A DNA stretch of 43,131 nucleotides from CAZZBK01 sp964652155 (GTDB lineage Bacteria; Planctomycetota; Planctomycetia; Pirellulales; PNKZ01): positions 1 to 43,131 of the forward strand of contig CAZZBK010000032.1 of assembly GCA_964652155.1 (NCBI GenBank). Reading direction: 5' to 3'. Of the stretch, positions 15,837 to 24,847 are shown one piece after another. Positions within the stretch are counted from its first letter, which is position 1. Each line of letters opens with the position of its first letter. The notes beneath the pieces are model-generated. The model made no database searches and had not been told where the DNA came from. It saw only the letters and a program-made list of their open reading frames with translations. Both the position numbers and the translations under genes were made by a program.

Positions 15837-18112
15837 TGGGGTGGCAGGACGATCCGGTCATCGAGAAGAACGATCAGCCAAAATGGGCGTCAGATCCCGT
15901 CGTCAGCGACAAGCCGGGCGGGTCGCGGCTGCTCGAGGAAGGGTTGCTTATCTCGGCATGGGAAGACGAGGCCGGCAAGCGCAGCCTTGGCCTCGGCAAG
16001 ATCACACGCCCGATCGTTCAGGGTATCAAGGATGCTCTGCCGGCTGCTGCGGAGTACCAGCCCTTTGATCCGCAGAGCACCGATCGCGTCATCAAGGCGG
16101 TTGGCGACTCTGGCGCTATGTGGAGCGCGCCGAGCGTCAACGGCCTCGGATGGGCCGGTCGCGCCATGAGGCCCGTGGCGGGAAGAATTGGCACTCAGGC
16201 TGGAGAGTCGATCGCGGCGCAGCGCGCAACATCAGTTGTTGACGATGCCGCGGCGCATACCGAGCTTGGCATTCGTCCATTCGGCCCGTCGTTCAATCAA
16301 GGCCCGGTCGCCTCGATTGGCAAGCAGCTCACCGAGACCTACGGCATCGGCGCGCCGCTCCGCAACGCGCTTGATGAGACCTATCAGGGCATGGGCGCAG
16401 CGGCGACCCGCATTGCCGATGACATCAGCCCAACCGCAACTGCAGAGACTGCCGGTGCGGCCGCACAGCGCGGCCTGGACCGCTTCAGGTATTCGCGGCT
16501 GTCAGAGATTGATCCGCCGACCGTTCGCGGACTCGGGATCGACCCGCAGGCGCCCATGGCACCGCTCACCGTCATGTCACGAGGTGCGGCAGAAGTGGCC
16601 GAGCAGGCCGCTCCGATCTGGCCGACCATCGGCGGAAGAGTGACGACGAACACCAGAGGCAACCAGGTTCAGGCCGCGCGGCCTCTGAACGAGACGCTGA
16701 CGACGCGCACGACGGCCGAGATGCTGGATGATGCTCAGCTTGCCCGTCTGGTACGCACGCCGGCGACAGAGACGTCCGTCGCGACCAGAGCCGAGGCCCT
16801 GTACGAGCGCGCGTGGCGCGCCATGCCGGGCTTGATGAGGGTAAACGATACGGCAAACGGCAATCTTCTTGCGGCGGTTAACACGCGGAATGCCTTGCGC
16901 GAACTGCAGGGCCACATCGCCAATGACATTTCCGGCCAGCGCGTCATCAACGGCGAGCTTGCGGCGCGGCTGATGAACCCGCACTCCAACATCACGTTTG
17001 CCGACATGCGGGCCATTCGCACGGAGATCGGACGGGCGCTCGCCAACCGCAACCCGCTGCAGCAGTCGCTCGACCAAGGGCAACTCAAGAGCCTATATGG
17101 CGCCGTCAGTCGCGATATGGAGGTCGGCCTTCAGACGCTCGCCAATCGAGCGGCCATCCGCACCCAGGCGGGCGGCAATCGCGGCGATCGCGTCCCCGTC
17201 GAGGTCGCGCAGCAGGCCGCCGGCGCGCTCCGCGCCTTCCGCACGGCCGACCGCTACTATCGCCAGTCAATGGAGCGCATGGACCGTTTCTCGACGATCC
17301 TACAAGCGCAGAGCCCAGAGCAGGCCGCAAATCGTCTCGTGCGCGCCGCGTTGTCCGGCAACCGCGGCGACATCAGGCAGTTTCGCGCGGCCATGGCTGG
17401 ACTGCGGCCAGAAGAGCGCGCCGAGTTCGGGGCCATGGTGGTCCGGGAGATGGGCGCACCGGCCGCGTCAGCCCGTGGCATGGTGCAAGAGCACGGCTTC
17501 TCCGCGCAGTCGTTCGTGACCAACTATCAGAAGATGTCCCCAGAGGCGCGGGCGTTGGCGTTCACGCCAGAGCATCAACAGGCGCTTGACCGGCTCTTCC
17601 GCGTGGCGAACAGAGTGGCCAACGTCGAGGCGCTGGCCAACAACTCCCGCACAGCCACGAACGCCATCAATATGTCTGCGATCGCTGCCGCGGGAACGGC
17701 TGCGGCCACGGGTGACATCGCAACGCCGCTCTTGATCGGCGGCGGCGGTCTGGCAACATCGGTCCTCATGTCCCGCCCGGCTTACGTGAACTGGATGACG
17801 CGGTACGTTCAGCTTCGTGCCGCAGTGCGCAACGGCTCGGACCAGACGATTGCCCCGCTCATCCGGCACCTGACGGGCCTCGAACGCCTGACGGAATCCA
17901 ACCCAGAGCTGCGCGCCACCTATGCCGCGGTCATGGCGGAAATGGCGCCGGCTCTTGAGCGGTCTCAAGCGCAGCGACGCGCGACGCCTCCACCGGCCAC
18001 GCCGGCGCGGCGCCTCGAGGAGTTCGTGCCGCCGCGTGGCATGATTGGACCGCCACGCGATCAGCCAGTGCGCGGCATGATCGGCCCGCCCCGCCAGGAG
18101 CTGCCACGATGA
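15836..18112 (+). CDS. Large internal ejection protein (758 aa)
   Basis: Long, mostly alpha-helical protein with no enzymatic motif. A hydrophobic patch near residues 620-645 (MSAIAAAGTAAATGDIATPL followed by GGGGLATSV) could insert in membrane. The C-terminus carries two RGMIGPPR repeats (about residues 735-753), related to the motif in the preceding protein. Position and size suggest a gp16-like channel component that is ejected into the host envelope. Start and stop overlap its neighbours. Confidence 0.65.
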   Translation: MGWQDDPVIEKNDQPKWASDPVVSDKPGGSRLLEEGLLISAWEDEAGKRSLGLGKITRPIVQGIKDALPAAAEYQPFDPQSTDRVIKAVGDSGAMWSAPSVNGLGWAGRAMRPVAGRIGTQAGESIAAQRATSVVDDAAAHTELGIRPFGPSFNQGPVASIGKQLTETYGIGAPLRNALDETYQGMGAAATRIADDISPTATAETAGAAAQRGLDRFRYSRLSEIDPPTVRGLGIDPQAPMAPLTVMSRGAAEVAEQAAPIWPTIGGRVTTNTRGNQVQAARPLNETLTTRTTAEMLDDAQLARLVRTPATETSVATRAEALYERAWRAMPGLMRVNDTANGNLLAAVNTRNALRELQGHIANDISGQRVINGELAARLMNPHSNITFADMRAIRTEIGRALANRNPLQQSLDQGQLKSLYGAVSRDMEVGLQTLANRAAIRTQAGGNRGDRVPVEVAQQAAGALRAFRTADRYYRQSMERMDRFSTILQAQSPEQAANRLVRAALSGNRGDIRQFRAAMAGLRPEERAEFGAMVVREMGAPAASARGMVQEHGFSAQSFVTNYQKMSPEARALAFTPEHQQALDRLFRVANRVANVEALANNSRTATNAINMSAIAAAGTAAATGDIATPLLIGGGGLATSVLMSRPAYVNWMTRYVQLRAAVRNGSDQTIAPLIRHLTGLERLTESNPELRATYAAVMAEMAPALERSQAQRRATPPPATPARRLEEFVPPRGMIGPPRDQPVRGMIGPPRQELPR

Positions 18113-19905
18113 CACCAGAGGAACGCGCCGCCTACGCTCGGATGGTCATGGGCTATGGCCTTGGCCCGACGACGGACAACACCCGCGCCGGCATCCCGAA
18201 CCCGGAAGCGCGCTCCTACGAGCCAACGCCAGGCGAGAACGCCGGCCTGATGACGCGTCAGGCCATCGGCGGCACCACCGGTGATCGTGTGGAGCCCATG
18301 GTGCGGGCATTGCTCGACTACGGCCCAGAGCCTGCGAAGGCTTACGTCGACCAGTTCAGCAAGGCGACCGACGCCGGGCGAGATGCCATGATCGATCCAT
18401 CGGCGGCGAACATCGGCAACGCCGCTGTCCAGACTGGCGCGTTTCTCATGCGTCCGTCCGCTATGGTCGCCGGCGGCGCCCTCGGGTTTGGCGACGCGCT
18501 GATGAAGGATTTAGGGGTCACGGGAACGTCACCCGCAGAGGCCGCCGGGAAGCGCCGGCAGGCACCAGCGGCCGCCGAGACACCGGACCTCCCTGGACTT
18601 GAGCCCGAAGAGCAGGCCGCATACAAGGCCGCAGTGAAGGAATTGGCCAATCCAGAATGGATGCGTCGGGAAGCACGGCAGGCGCTGAAAGAGCGCGTTG
18701 CGGGCTTCGAGAAGCGGGCCGCAGATCGCGCCGAGGGCCAGCGTCGGTTGCAGGAAGAGAGCGGTCGCGCCAAACAGCAGGCCGAACAGGGCGAATACGA
18801 CCGCCGGGTGCAGATGGCCGAAGTCCTGCGGGACAAGGAACTCGGCCGGGACAAGCGGTTCTCTGACACGGCCACGGGCCAGTTCTACGAGAAATCAGGC
18901 GGCATGGCCCCGGTGATCGCTGCATTGGGCATGGGCGGCCTGGGGCGCCTTGCGCACGGTCCTGCCGGCGGCAAGGCGCTGTCCTACGCAGAGGGCGTGC
19001 TGGGGGCTGGCTTGGGCCTCAACGCCAAGGATCTGTACGAGGGGTTTGCGACGCAGACCGAGAACCCGGAACGCCGGGCAATGGAAGCCTATGGCCGGGA
19101 GCTTCCCGCGGGCCATCCGCGCAAGCAGGAGTCGATGGAAGCGGCCGCTGGAATGCCAGAGGTGAACCCGACGCAGAAGGCCGCCTTGGAGAAGCTGCGC
19201 GACCCGACCACGCTGGGCATCCGCGCGGGCCTGATGGCCTTGGAGGGAACGGCGGGCCCGATGGGTGCGGGCCTTGTGAACGCGCCGCGGCGCATTGGAC
19301 GAGAGATCGCAGAGGACGGGCTGTTCGGCTCTAAAGAGCGGGCTCAACGTGAGGGGATGGCTGCGGCTCTGCGGCCGACTCCGCCTCCTGTACCATCTCC
19401 CGCAGGCATTCCAGCGCCGCCCGCCGGCGGTCTGCCGGCAGCGCCATCAACGACCGCACAAATTGCTCCGCATCCAGTCGGGCCTCAACCTCCCGCTCAG
19501 CAAGCGACCCCGACGAGTTCGGGTCGAAGTCCTGCATCCCAAAGTTCGGCATCAAAGGCTCCCGCATATGGTCCTGAGCACACAGATGTATCACGAACCG
19601 TGATCACTGACTACCTTCGCACGGGCAAAATCCCCGACGCAAAGCAGATGCGGGACGACATCAGCGCTGCCATAGAGCAGGCCGGGTTGCCCAAAGTGAC
19701 TGACGCCACCCTGACAAAGAAAGTCAAAGACACGGAAGGCCTTGTTCAAGCCCTCCGCGGAATGCCGCCTGAGAACCAGAAGGCAGCGCTCGACGCCGTG
19801 CTCGGAAAAGGTCGCTTCCTCTCAGTGCCCGCCGCTGCCGGCCTCGGCGCGACAATGACAGACGAAGACCGGCAGGCCATGGCAAAGGCCCTGCTGAACT
19901 TCTGA
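18109..19905 (+). CDS. Internal ejection protein with Pro/Ala/Ser linker (598 aa)
   Basis: Helical protein beginning MTPEERAAYARMVMGYGLGP. A charged coiled coil (QALKERVAGFEKRAADRAE) lies near residues 185-245 and Gly-rich hydrophobic stretches near 265-300. Residues about 410-490 form a Pro/Ala/Ser/Thr linker whose third-codon positions are much less GC-rich than the rest of the gene. An open, natural-looking antisense gene (19331-19552) occupies that stretch. The C-terminal 100 residues are again ordered (VSRTVITDYLRTGKIPDAKQ). Last of the ejection-protein string. Confidence 0.65.
   Translation: MTPEERAAYARMVMGYGLGPTTDNTRAGIPNPEARSYEPTPGENAGLMTRQAIGGTTGDRVEPMVRALLDYGPEPAKAYVDQFSKATDAGRDAMIDPSAANIGNAAVQTGAFLMRPSAMVAGGALGFGDALMKDLGVTGTSPAEAAGKRRQAPAAAETPDLPGLEPEEQAAYKAAVKELANPEWMRREARQALKERVAGFEKRAADRAEGQRRLQEESGRAKQQAEQGEYDRRVQMAEVLRDKELGRDKRFSDTATGQFYEKSGGMAPVIAALGMGGLGRLAHGPAGGKALSYAEGVLGAGLGLNAKDLYEGFATQTENPERRAMEAYGRELPAGHPRKQESMEAAAGMPEVNPTQKAALEKLRDPTTLGIRAGLMALEGTAGPMGAGLVNAPRRIGREIAEDGLFGSKERAQREGMAAALRPTPPPVPSPAGIPAPPAGGLPAAPSTTAQIAPHPVGPQPPAQQATPTSSGRSPASQSSASKAPAYGPEHTDVSRTVITDYLRTGKIPDAKQMRDDISAAIEQAGLPKVTDATLTKKVKDTEGLVQALRGMPPENQKAALDAVLGKGRFLSVPAAAGLGATMTDEDRQAMAKALLNF
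19331..19552 (-). CDS. Antisense ORF inside ejection-protein linker (73 aa)
   Basis: Reads MPNFGMQDFDPNSSGSLAE, then an amphipathic helical stretch (EARLDAEQFVRSLMALPA, RRAALECLREMVQEAE). GGGAG lies 7 nt before the ATG at 19552. In this region the sense frame encodes only a Pro/Ala/Ser/Thr linker with roughly balanced third positions, whereas the antisense frame has protein-like composition and mostly G/C-ending codons. A Pro/Ala/Ser/Thr linker itself forces C at second positions and hence G-ending antisense codons, so the evidence is suggestive only. No family recognised. Confidence 0.4.
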   Translation of the reverse strand: MPNFGMQDFDPNSSGSLAEREVEARLDAEQFVRSLMALPADRRRAALECLREMVQEAESAAEPQPSPHVEPAL

Positions 19906-19946
19906 TCCGACCGCACAACCTGAAACCTGCAACATGAGGGCACTCC

Positions 19947-20429
19947 ATGCCTCGTGATGGAAACGGCGTTTACACACCGGCTAGAGATTGGGAGGCCGAT
20001 GCCGCAGCGTCGGTGGCGTTCTCGCCGGAAAAATGGAACGAGCAGGACGAAGACTTCGCCGACGCCCTGAACGACCTCCCGCTTGCGTCATGGACGCCGC
20101 GGATGTGGCCGGCGGGGACTGCGCCCGACGATGAGGGCGTGAACCCCGGGTCGATGATGTACGAGGACGGCGTTCTCTACATTTGCGCCGAGGTCGAGAC
20201 GGACCTGTTCTTCTGGCTCGACGTCTCAAGCCCGGGCACGCCCCCATCGGCTGCCGAGGCCACAGCCGTCCAGATCGCCAACGTCGCTCATGCGATCAAC
20301 GCGACCGGCAAGACCCTAGGCCGCCTGGTCGTCGACACCACCAACAACCGCCTGATGTACGCCTCTGGGTCCGCTGCCGCTGATCCCTGGTACGTCGCCG
20401 ATGGCAGCGCCTCCGTCACCCCGTCATAA
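19947..20429 (+). CDS. Tail-fibre adaptor-like protein (160 aa)
   Basis: Starts MPRDGNGVYTPARDWEADAA. The PRDGNGxYT opening is the common N-terminus of podovirus tail fibre and spike attachment proteins. The body looks like beta-rich virion protein with ANVAHAINATGKTLGRLVVD. It opens the fibre module after the ejection genes and probably connects fibres to the tail. Weak GAGGGC site upstream of the ATG. Confidence 0.6.
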   Translation: MPRDGNGVYTPARDWEADAAASVAFSPEKWNEQDEDFADALNDLPLASWTPRMWPAGTAPDDEGVNPGSMMYEDGVLYICAEVETDLFFWLDVSSPGTPPSAAEATAVQIANVAHAINATGKTLGRLVVDTTNNRLMYASGSAAADPWYVADGSASVTPS

Positions 20430-20441
20430 GGAGATCACGAC

Positions 20442-20756
20442 ATGAGCACGCTTTGGGTTCGTGAATACGCGAATACGGGCGCTTCGGATGCAGGCCAAAG
20501 CCCTGTATCCCGCGCCGCGCAGGTAGCCATGGAACCGGGCACCGATCAGACGCCGGTGACGTTCTCGACGTCGGCGCAGTCGGCGGCGTTCGGAGCGACA
20601 ACCACGCTGATCGCGGTCATCGCTGACGCGGCCTTCCACTACGTCGTCGCGGCCAACCCCACAGCAACGGTGAACGCGCTGAAAGTGCCTGCCGATACTC
20701 TGGTGTTCATCGGCGTGGCTGCTGGGCACAAGATCGCAGCGATCGAGGCGGCCTGA
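20442..20756 (+). CDS. Small virion-associated protein (104 aa)
   Basis: Starts MSTLWVREYANTG after a strong AAGGAG site. Ala/Val/Thr-rich, beta-type sequence (TTTLIAVIADAAFHYVVAAN, TLVFIGVAAGHKIAAIEAA). It lies between the fibre adaptor and the esterase fibre. Likely a structural accessory of the fibre module; no named family. Confidence 0.6.
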   Translation: MSTLWVREYANTGASDAGQSPVSRAAQVAMEPGTDQTPVTFSTSAQSAAFGATTTLIAVIADAAFHYVVAANPTATVNALKVPADTLVFIGVAAGHKIAAIEAA

Positions 20757-20758
20757 TC

Positions 20759-23200
20759 ATGCAGTTCGGGCGGCTCGGCGCAGGGTTTGGACGGCTTGGC
20801 GGATCGTCCTTGGCGGGCCTCGCGCTGCCGCGCATCAGGCTTTCTGCGAGTTCGATCGCCGAGGATGCGGCCGGAGACACCGAGATCGGTACGGCTTCAG
20901 TCGCCAATGCCCCGGACGGCGTGACGTATACGTGGGCGATCACGGCAGATCCAGACTCTAAGTTCAGCATCGTCGAGGCAACGGGTGTCCTGTCGCTGGC
21001 GACGTTGGCGACGCTGAACTACGAAAACGCTACATCGCACCAGGTCACGATTGAGGCCACGCCGAGCGCGGGCGATCCGCCGCCTCCGCGCACGTTCACG
21101 ATCGATGTGACGAACGTCCTTGAAGTAACGCTAAATGCGCTGACGCTGGACACTAACGAGATCGAGGAAAGCTCCGCAGCTGCAACCGTCGTCGGCGCGC
21201 TCCAAGATGTCACGTCGGGCTCGACTCTCTCCCTGATCGACGACGCTGGCGGGCGCTTCGCCCTGTCAGGCACCAACATCATCGCTGGTCTGGTCGCAAC
21301 CGACTATGAAAGCGCGACTTCCCACAACATCACCGTGCGCGAGACGCACCCGGACGCAACGACAGTCGATAGCGTCATAGCCATCACCGTAACTGACGTT
21401 GATGAGACGGCGCCGACGCTATCGAGCCCGACGGCTGTCGAAGATGGCGGCGCTGCGGCTGACCTCTCCGTATCGACCAATGAGGCAAACGGCACGCTCT
21501 ATTGGGTCGTGACAACCAGCGCCACGGCCCCAAGTGCGGCTCAGGTCAAGGCAGGCAACGACCACACTGGCGCTGCGGCAGCTGACAGTGGGAGCCAAGC
21601 CGTCAGCGGGACCGGAGTACAGAACGCCACAGCAAGCGGGCTTACGCCTGAGACGACCTATTACACACACTTCATGCACGAGGACGCTGGGTCGAACCAA
21701 TCGAACGTCGCGAGTAGCGCGAGTTTTACGACGGACGCACAGCCTGTCGCCAATGTGGTGATCTTTGCCGGCCAGTCGAACATGGTGGCAAACGGCACCA
21801 CGGCCGGCAATCTTCCTGCCAATCTCGAAACCGCCACCGATCAGTACATCTGGACAGGCTCAGCTTTCGACGCGCTGGACAACGCGCAGAACAACAACGA
21901 GATCATGACGCCGGGCTCCCATCAGTGGGGACCGGAAGCTGAGTTCGGTAGACAGTGGCAAGCCAACATCGGGACGCCGCTTTATATCATCAAGTATAAT
22001 CGGAGCGGCACCAGCCTTGCGGTCGATTGGAATCCGCCGTCTGGCTCAGATTTCGTCATTCTCGACGGCATCATTGACGACGCGATAACTGCCCTCGAAG
22101 GCGCTGATTTCGTCGTCAATGTGCGCGGCTTCTTCTGGATGCAGGGCGAGAGCGACGCCACGAGTGAGTCGCAGGCCAACGCCTATGAGACGAACCTGAC
22201 GGACATTATCGCCGCAGTTCGCGCTTATGGCTCAAGTTCAACGCGATCTGTAATAGGCCGCATCTACTATCCAACGGCGACGTATCGGGACACGGTACGC
22301 GCTGCGCAAGCCGCCGTCGTCGCAGCAGATGTCAACGCCGCGCTCGTAGATACTGATGGCTACGTGCTGTCAGATACGGTGCACTACGATGTCGACAGCA
22401 CTGTGCAGATGGGCCTGGACTTCTTCACAGCCTACAACGTCGACGCCACCGTTCCTGACGCTTTCGAGGTTGGTGACTGGTCGACCGCTGGCGATGATAC
22501 CGAGATCGACGTCACGATCAACTCGCTGCCCGGCAATGGCGGAAGCGCTCTGCTCGACGTTGAATACCGCCTCGATGGCGGGTCATGGGTATCAAGCGGC
22601 GGTCTCGTCTCGTTTACAATAACAGGGCTCAACAATGATCAGGAGTACGACGTCGAACTGCGCGCGGTTAACGTCGAAGGCAATGGCGCGGCGAGCGACG
22701 TCAAGGCGGAAACACCAACCGGCCCGACAGTGCCTGCGGCCTTCTCTGTTGGTGACTGGTCGATTGCTGCTGGTGACGAGGAAGCAGACGTAACCATTAG
22801 CTCTCTCCCGTCCAACGGCGGCAGCGCGATCACTGACATCGACTACCGGCTTGACGGAGGGTCGTGGGTATCGACGGGCGGCACCACGAGTTTCACGATT
22901 GCTGGCCTCACCAATGACCAGGAATACGACGTTGAACTGCGGGCTGTGAACGCGGTTGGCGACGGCGCCGCAAGCGATGTGAAGCAAGTTACTCCGGTTG
23001 CGAGCGCGATCGACGCCATCCTCCTTGAAACCGGCGACACGCTGCTTCTCGAAACGACCGATCCGGTAGAGCTTGACGCGTCCATCCCCGCGCAGTCGTC
23101 GGCCTCTGCTCTGACCGGCGACGAGTGGACTGTCATTGTTCAGGGCGGCACGACCAAGAAAATCGCAACTCTCACCGTGGCGGAATACATCAATGGCTGA
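20759..23200 (+). CDS. Tail fibre/spike with SGNH (sialate O-acetylesterase-like) domain (813 aa)
   Basis: Multidomain fibre. Residues about 20-210 contain two cadherin-like repeats and about 215-330 an Fn3-like domain. Residues about 330-560 form an SGNH/SASA esterase with GQSNM (catalytic Ser340), WMQGESDA (460-467) and the D-x-x-H pair D539/H542 in SDTVHYD. Two near-identical Fn3 repeats follow (about 560-745; shared YRLDGGSWVS and LTNDQEYDVELRAVN). The C-terminus ends in an ALTGDEWTVIVQGGTTKK motif that recurs at the start of the next protein. Role inferred: removal of O-acetyl groups from a host surface polysaccharide during adsorption. Confidence 0.8.
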   Translation: MQFGRLGAGFGRLGGSSLAGLALPRIRLSASSIAEDAAGDTEIGTASVANAPDGVTYTWAITADPDSKFSIVEATGVLSLATLATLNYENATSHQVTIEATPSAGDPPPPRTFTIDVTNVLEVTLNALTLDTNEIEESSAAATVVGALQDVTSGSTLSLIDDAGGRFALSGTNIIAGLVATDYESATSHNITVRETHPDATTVDSVIAITVTDVDETAPTLSSPTAVEDGGAAADLSVSTNEANGTLYWVVTTSATAPSAAQVKAGNDHTGAAAADSGSQAVSGTGVQNATASGLTPETTYYTHFMHEDAGSNQSNVASSASFTTDAQPVANVVIFAGQSNMVANGTTAGNLPANLETATDQYIWTGSAFDALDNAQNNNEIMTPGSHQWGPEAEFGRQWQANIGTPLYIIKYNRSGTSLAVDWNPPSGSDFVILDGIIDDAITALEGADFVVNVRGFFWMQGESDATSESQANAYETNLTDIIAAVRAYGSSSTRSVIGRIYYPTATYRDTVRAAQAAVVAADVNAALVDTDGYVLSDTVHYDVDSTVQMGLDFFTAYNVDATVPDAFEVGDWSTAGDDTEIDVTINSLPGNGGSALLDVEYRLDGGSWVSSGGLVSFTITGLNNDQEYDVELRAVNVEGNGAASDVKAETPTGPTVPAAFSVGDWSIAAGDEEADVTISSLPSNGGSAITDIDYRLDGGSWVSTGGTTSFTIAGLTNDQEYDVELRAVNAVGDGAASDVKQVTPVASAIDAILLETGDTLLLETTDPVELDASIPAQSSASALTGDEWTVIVQGGTTKKIATLTVAEYING

Positions 23201-24452
23201 CGCCAAGATTAGCGCCCTGACGACCGCGAGCGCTCTGGACGGCACAGAGCTTTTCCTTCTTTCGCAGGGTGCCGCAGACCGGAAAGCAACGCTCAGCGTG
23301 TTGCGTGAGTTCAGCAAGTGGACTCGTCCCGCCGACTGGCCGGCGCTGCCTGCTGATGCTGCGAACACGATCGGCATCATCGCCGCCGTGTTCCCTGATA
23401 GCGGCAATAACGTCGTCGTCAATATGACGACATCTGCGGGGACGTACACCGTCGATTGGGGTGATGGGTCGACGAGTGCTGGCGTGTCAAGTGGCGCTAC
23501 AGCATCGCACGCATACGACTATTCCGATGGCGATCTCCCGTCGGCAACGACGCGCGGGTACAAGTGCGCAGTGGTAACGATCACGCCAGATACGGGAGGG
23601 GCCAACTTTACGGCGGTTAATCTCGGCCCGAGCGGAACCAACACACTAAATCCGTGGCTCGACGTCCGCATCAATGCGCCATCCGCAACAACGGTTCAGA
23701 TCAAGCCGAACACTAATGCGTATTGGCTGGAGCGTGTTCGCATCACGGCAGTCGGCGCCATAACCTCGATGGCGAGCATGTTTTCGAGCTGCGTCAACCT
23801 CAAGGTCGTTGAGATGCCAGCCAACTCGTGCGGCGCCGTCACGACGATCGCAAGCATATTCAGCGGATGCCGTGGCCTCGTGCGCGTAGATATGCGGGGC
23901 TGGGGATTCGATTCATCATTGGTGACGGCTACAAGCGCATTCGATAGCTGCTCGGGGCTGGTTGAGTGCCTATTTGACACGACCACATTCGACTCGATCA
24001 CGAGCGCCGCGAGCATGTTCAGCGGGTGTCAGGCGTTGCCGTCCCTGACGATCAGCCTGGCCGCGTGCACGTCGCTGTCCAGCGCATTCAGGACCATGGG
24101 ATCGCTCACCAGACTGGAAATAACGTCGCTTGGCGCCGTAACGACGATCGCCGATATGTGCAACAGCGACTTCGTTCTGCGCGAGGTAATCTTCCCGTCT
24201 GCTTCATGGGCTGGAAGTCTCGCAACTACGACAAACGCGTTTGCAAGCTGTATCTCGTTGTCTAGAACGGCGAATTTATATAGCCCCGTCGGCTTTACTC
24301 TGCCTGGACGTCACGCAGCAGCGCAGCTCGATGAGGTCTATACGAACCTGCCCAGCGTGACGGCGACGATTGTGGTGACGGGCAACTACGGCACGACTGG
24401 CGACGATCCTACCATCGCGACAGGCAAGGGCTGGACTGTCACAGGTTCGTAG
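23193..24452 (+). CDS. Tail fibre with BspA-like leucine-rich repeats (419 aa)
   Basis: The start at 23193 (MADAKISALTTASALDGTEL) overlaps the previous stop. The N-terminal motif matches the C-terminal motif of the preceding fibre (SALDGTELFLLSQGAADRKA versus SALTGDEWTVIVQGGTTKK). A PKD-like strand pattern (YTVDWGDGSTSAG) lies near residues 87-100. Repeats of about 23-25 residues follow with the pattern MFSSCVNLKVVEMPA, IFSGCRGLVRVDMRG and MFSGCQALPSLTIS, typical of BspA/DUF285-type repeats. Probable receptor-binding fibre. Confidence 0.7.
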   Translation: MADAKISALTTASALDGTELFLLSQGAADRKATLSVLREFSKWTRPADWPALPADAANTIGIIAAVFPDSGNNVVVNMTTSAGTYTVDWGDGSTSAGVSSGATASHAYDYSDGDLPSATTRGYKCAVVTITPDTGGANFTAVNLGPSGTNTLNPWLDVRINAPSATTVQIKPNTNAYWLERVRITAVGAITSMASMFSSCVNLKVVEMPANSCGAVTTIASIFSGCRGLVRVDMRGWGFDSSLVTATSAFDSCSGLVECLFDTTTFDSITSAASMFSGCQALPSLTISLAACTSLSSAFRTMGSLTRLEITSLGAVTTIADMCNSDFVLREVIFPSASWAGSLATTTNAFASCISLSRTANLYSPVGFTLPGRHAAAQLDEVYTNLPSVTATIVVTGNYGTTGDDPTIATGKGWTVTGS

Positions 24453-24494
24453 AACTGAGAACAAGTTCACTAGGGCGTGGATCACGGTATTAGG

Positions 24495-24731
24495 TCAATA
24501 AATATCGTACCGCTCGTCTTCTGTGGGATCATAATATTTGTGCTCCCACTCTTTACCGTTCCAGCGGCGCCACACGTAGTCGCTATCGCAGTGAAAATAT
24601 CGTCCCTCGTAGATGTAGCCGATGCGGCGCGCTTCAACCTTGCGCCAAACCAAGTCGGCCTCGGTCGGTTCTTCCTTTCGCCACACAAACGTCCAGGCGA
24701 CGGCCACAAGCCTCAAGGCCTCACGCAGCAT
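24495..24731 (-). CDS. Antisense moron between fibre genes (78 aa)
   Basis: Encoded opposite to all its neighbours, in the gap between two fibre genes. The ATG at 24731 is preceded by TTAGGAGAGG about 10 nt upstream. It is a charged, aromatic-rich protein (MLREALRLVAVAWTFVWRKE, RIGYIYEGRYFHCDSDYVWR, then KEWEHKYYDPTEDERYDIY) with an amphipathic N-terminus and acidic end. The reversed orientation in the late operon is typical of a moron expressed in lysogens. No function known. Confidence 0.65.
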   Translation of the reverse strand: MLREALRLVAVAWTFVWRKEEPTEADLVWRKVEARRIGYIYEGRYFHCDSDYVWRRWNGKEWEHKYYDPTEDERYDIY

Positions 24732-24847
24732 GTCAATCGAGACCTCTCCTAATTGATCCCAAACCCTACCCACAACCCAAGCCCCAGGACAATAGCTGCC
24801 AGGGGCAAGTCTCTCACTAACCCACAGTCATCATCTGGAGACGTTTC

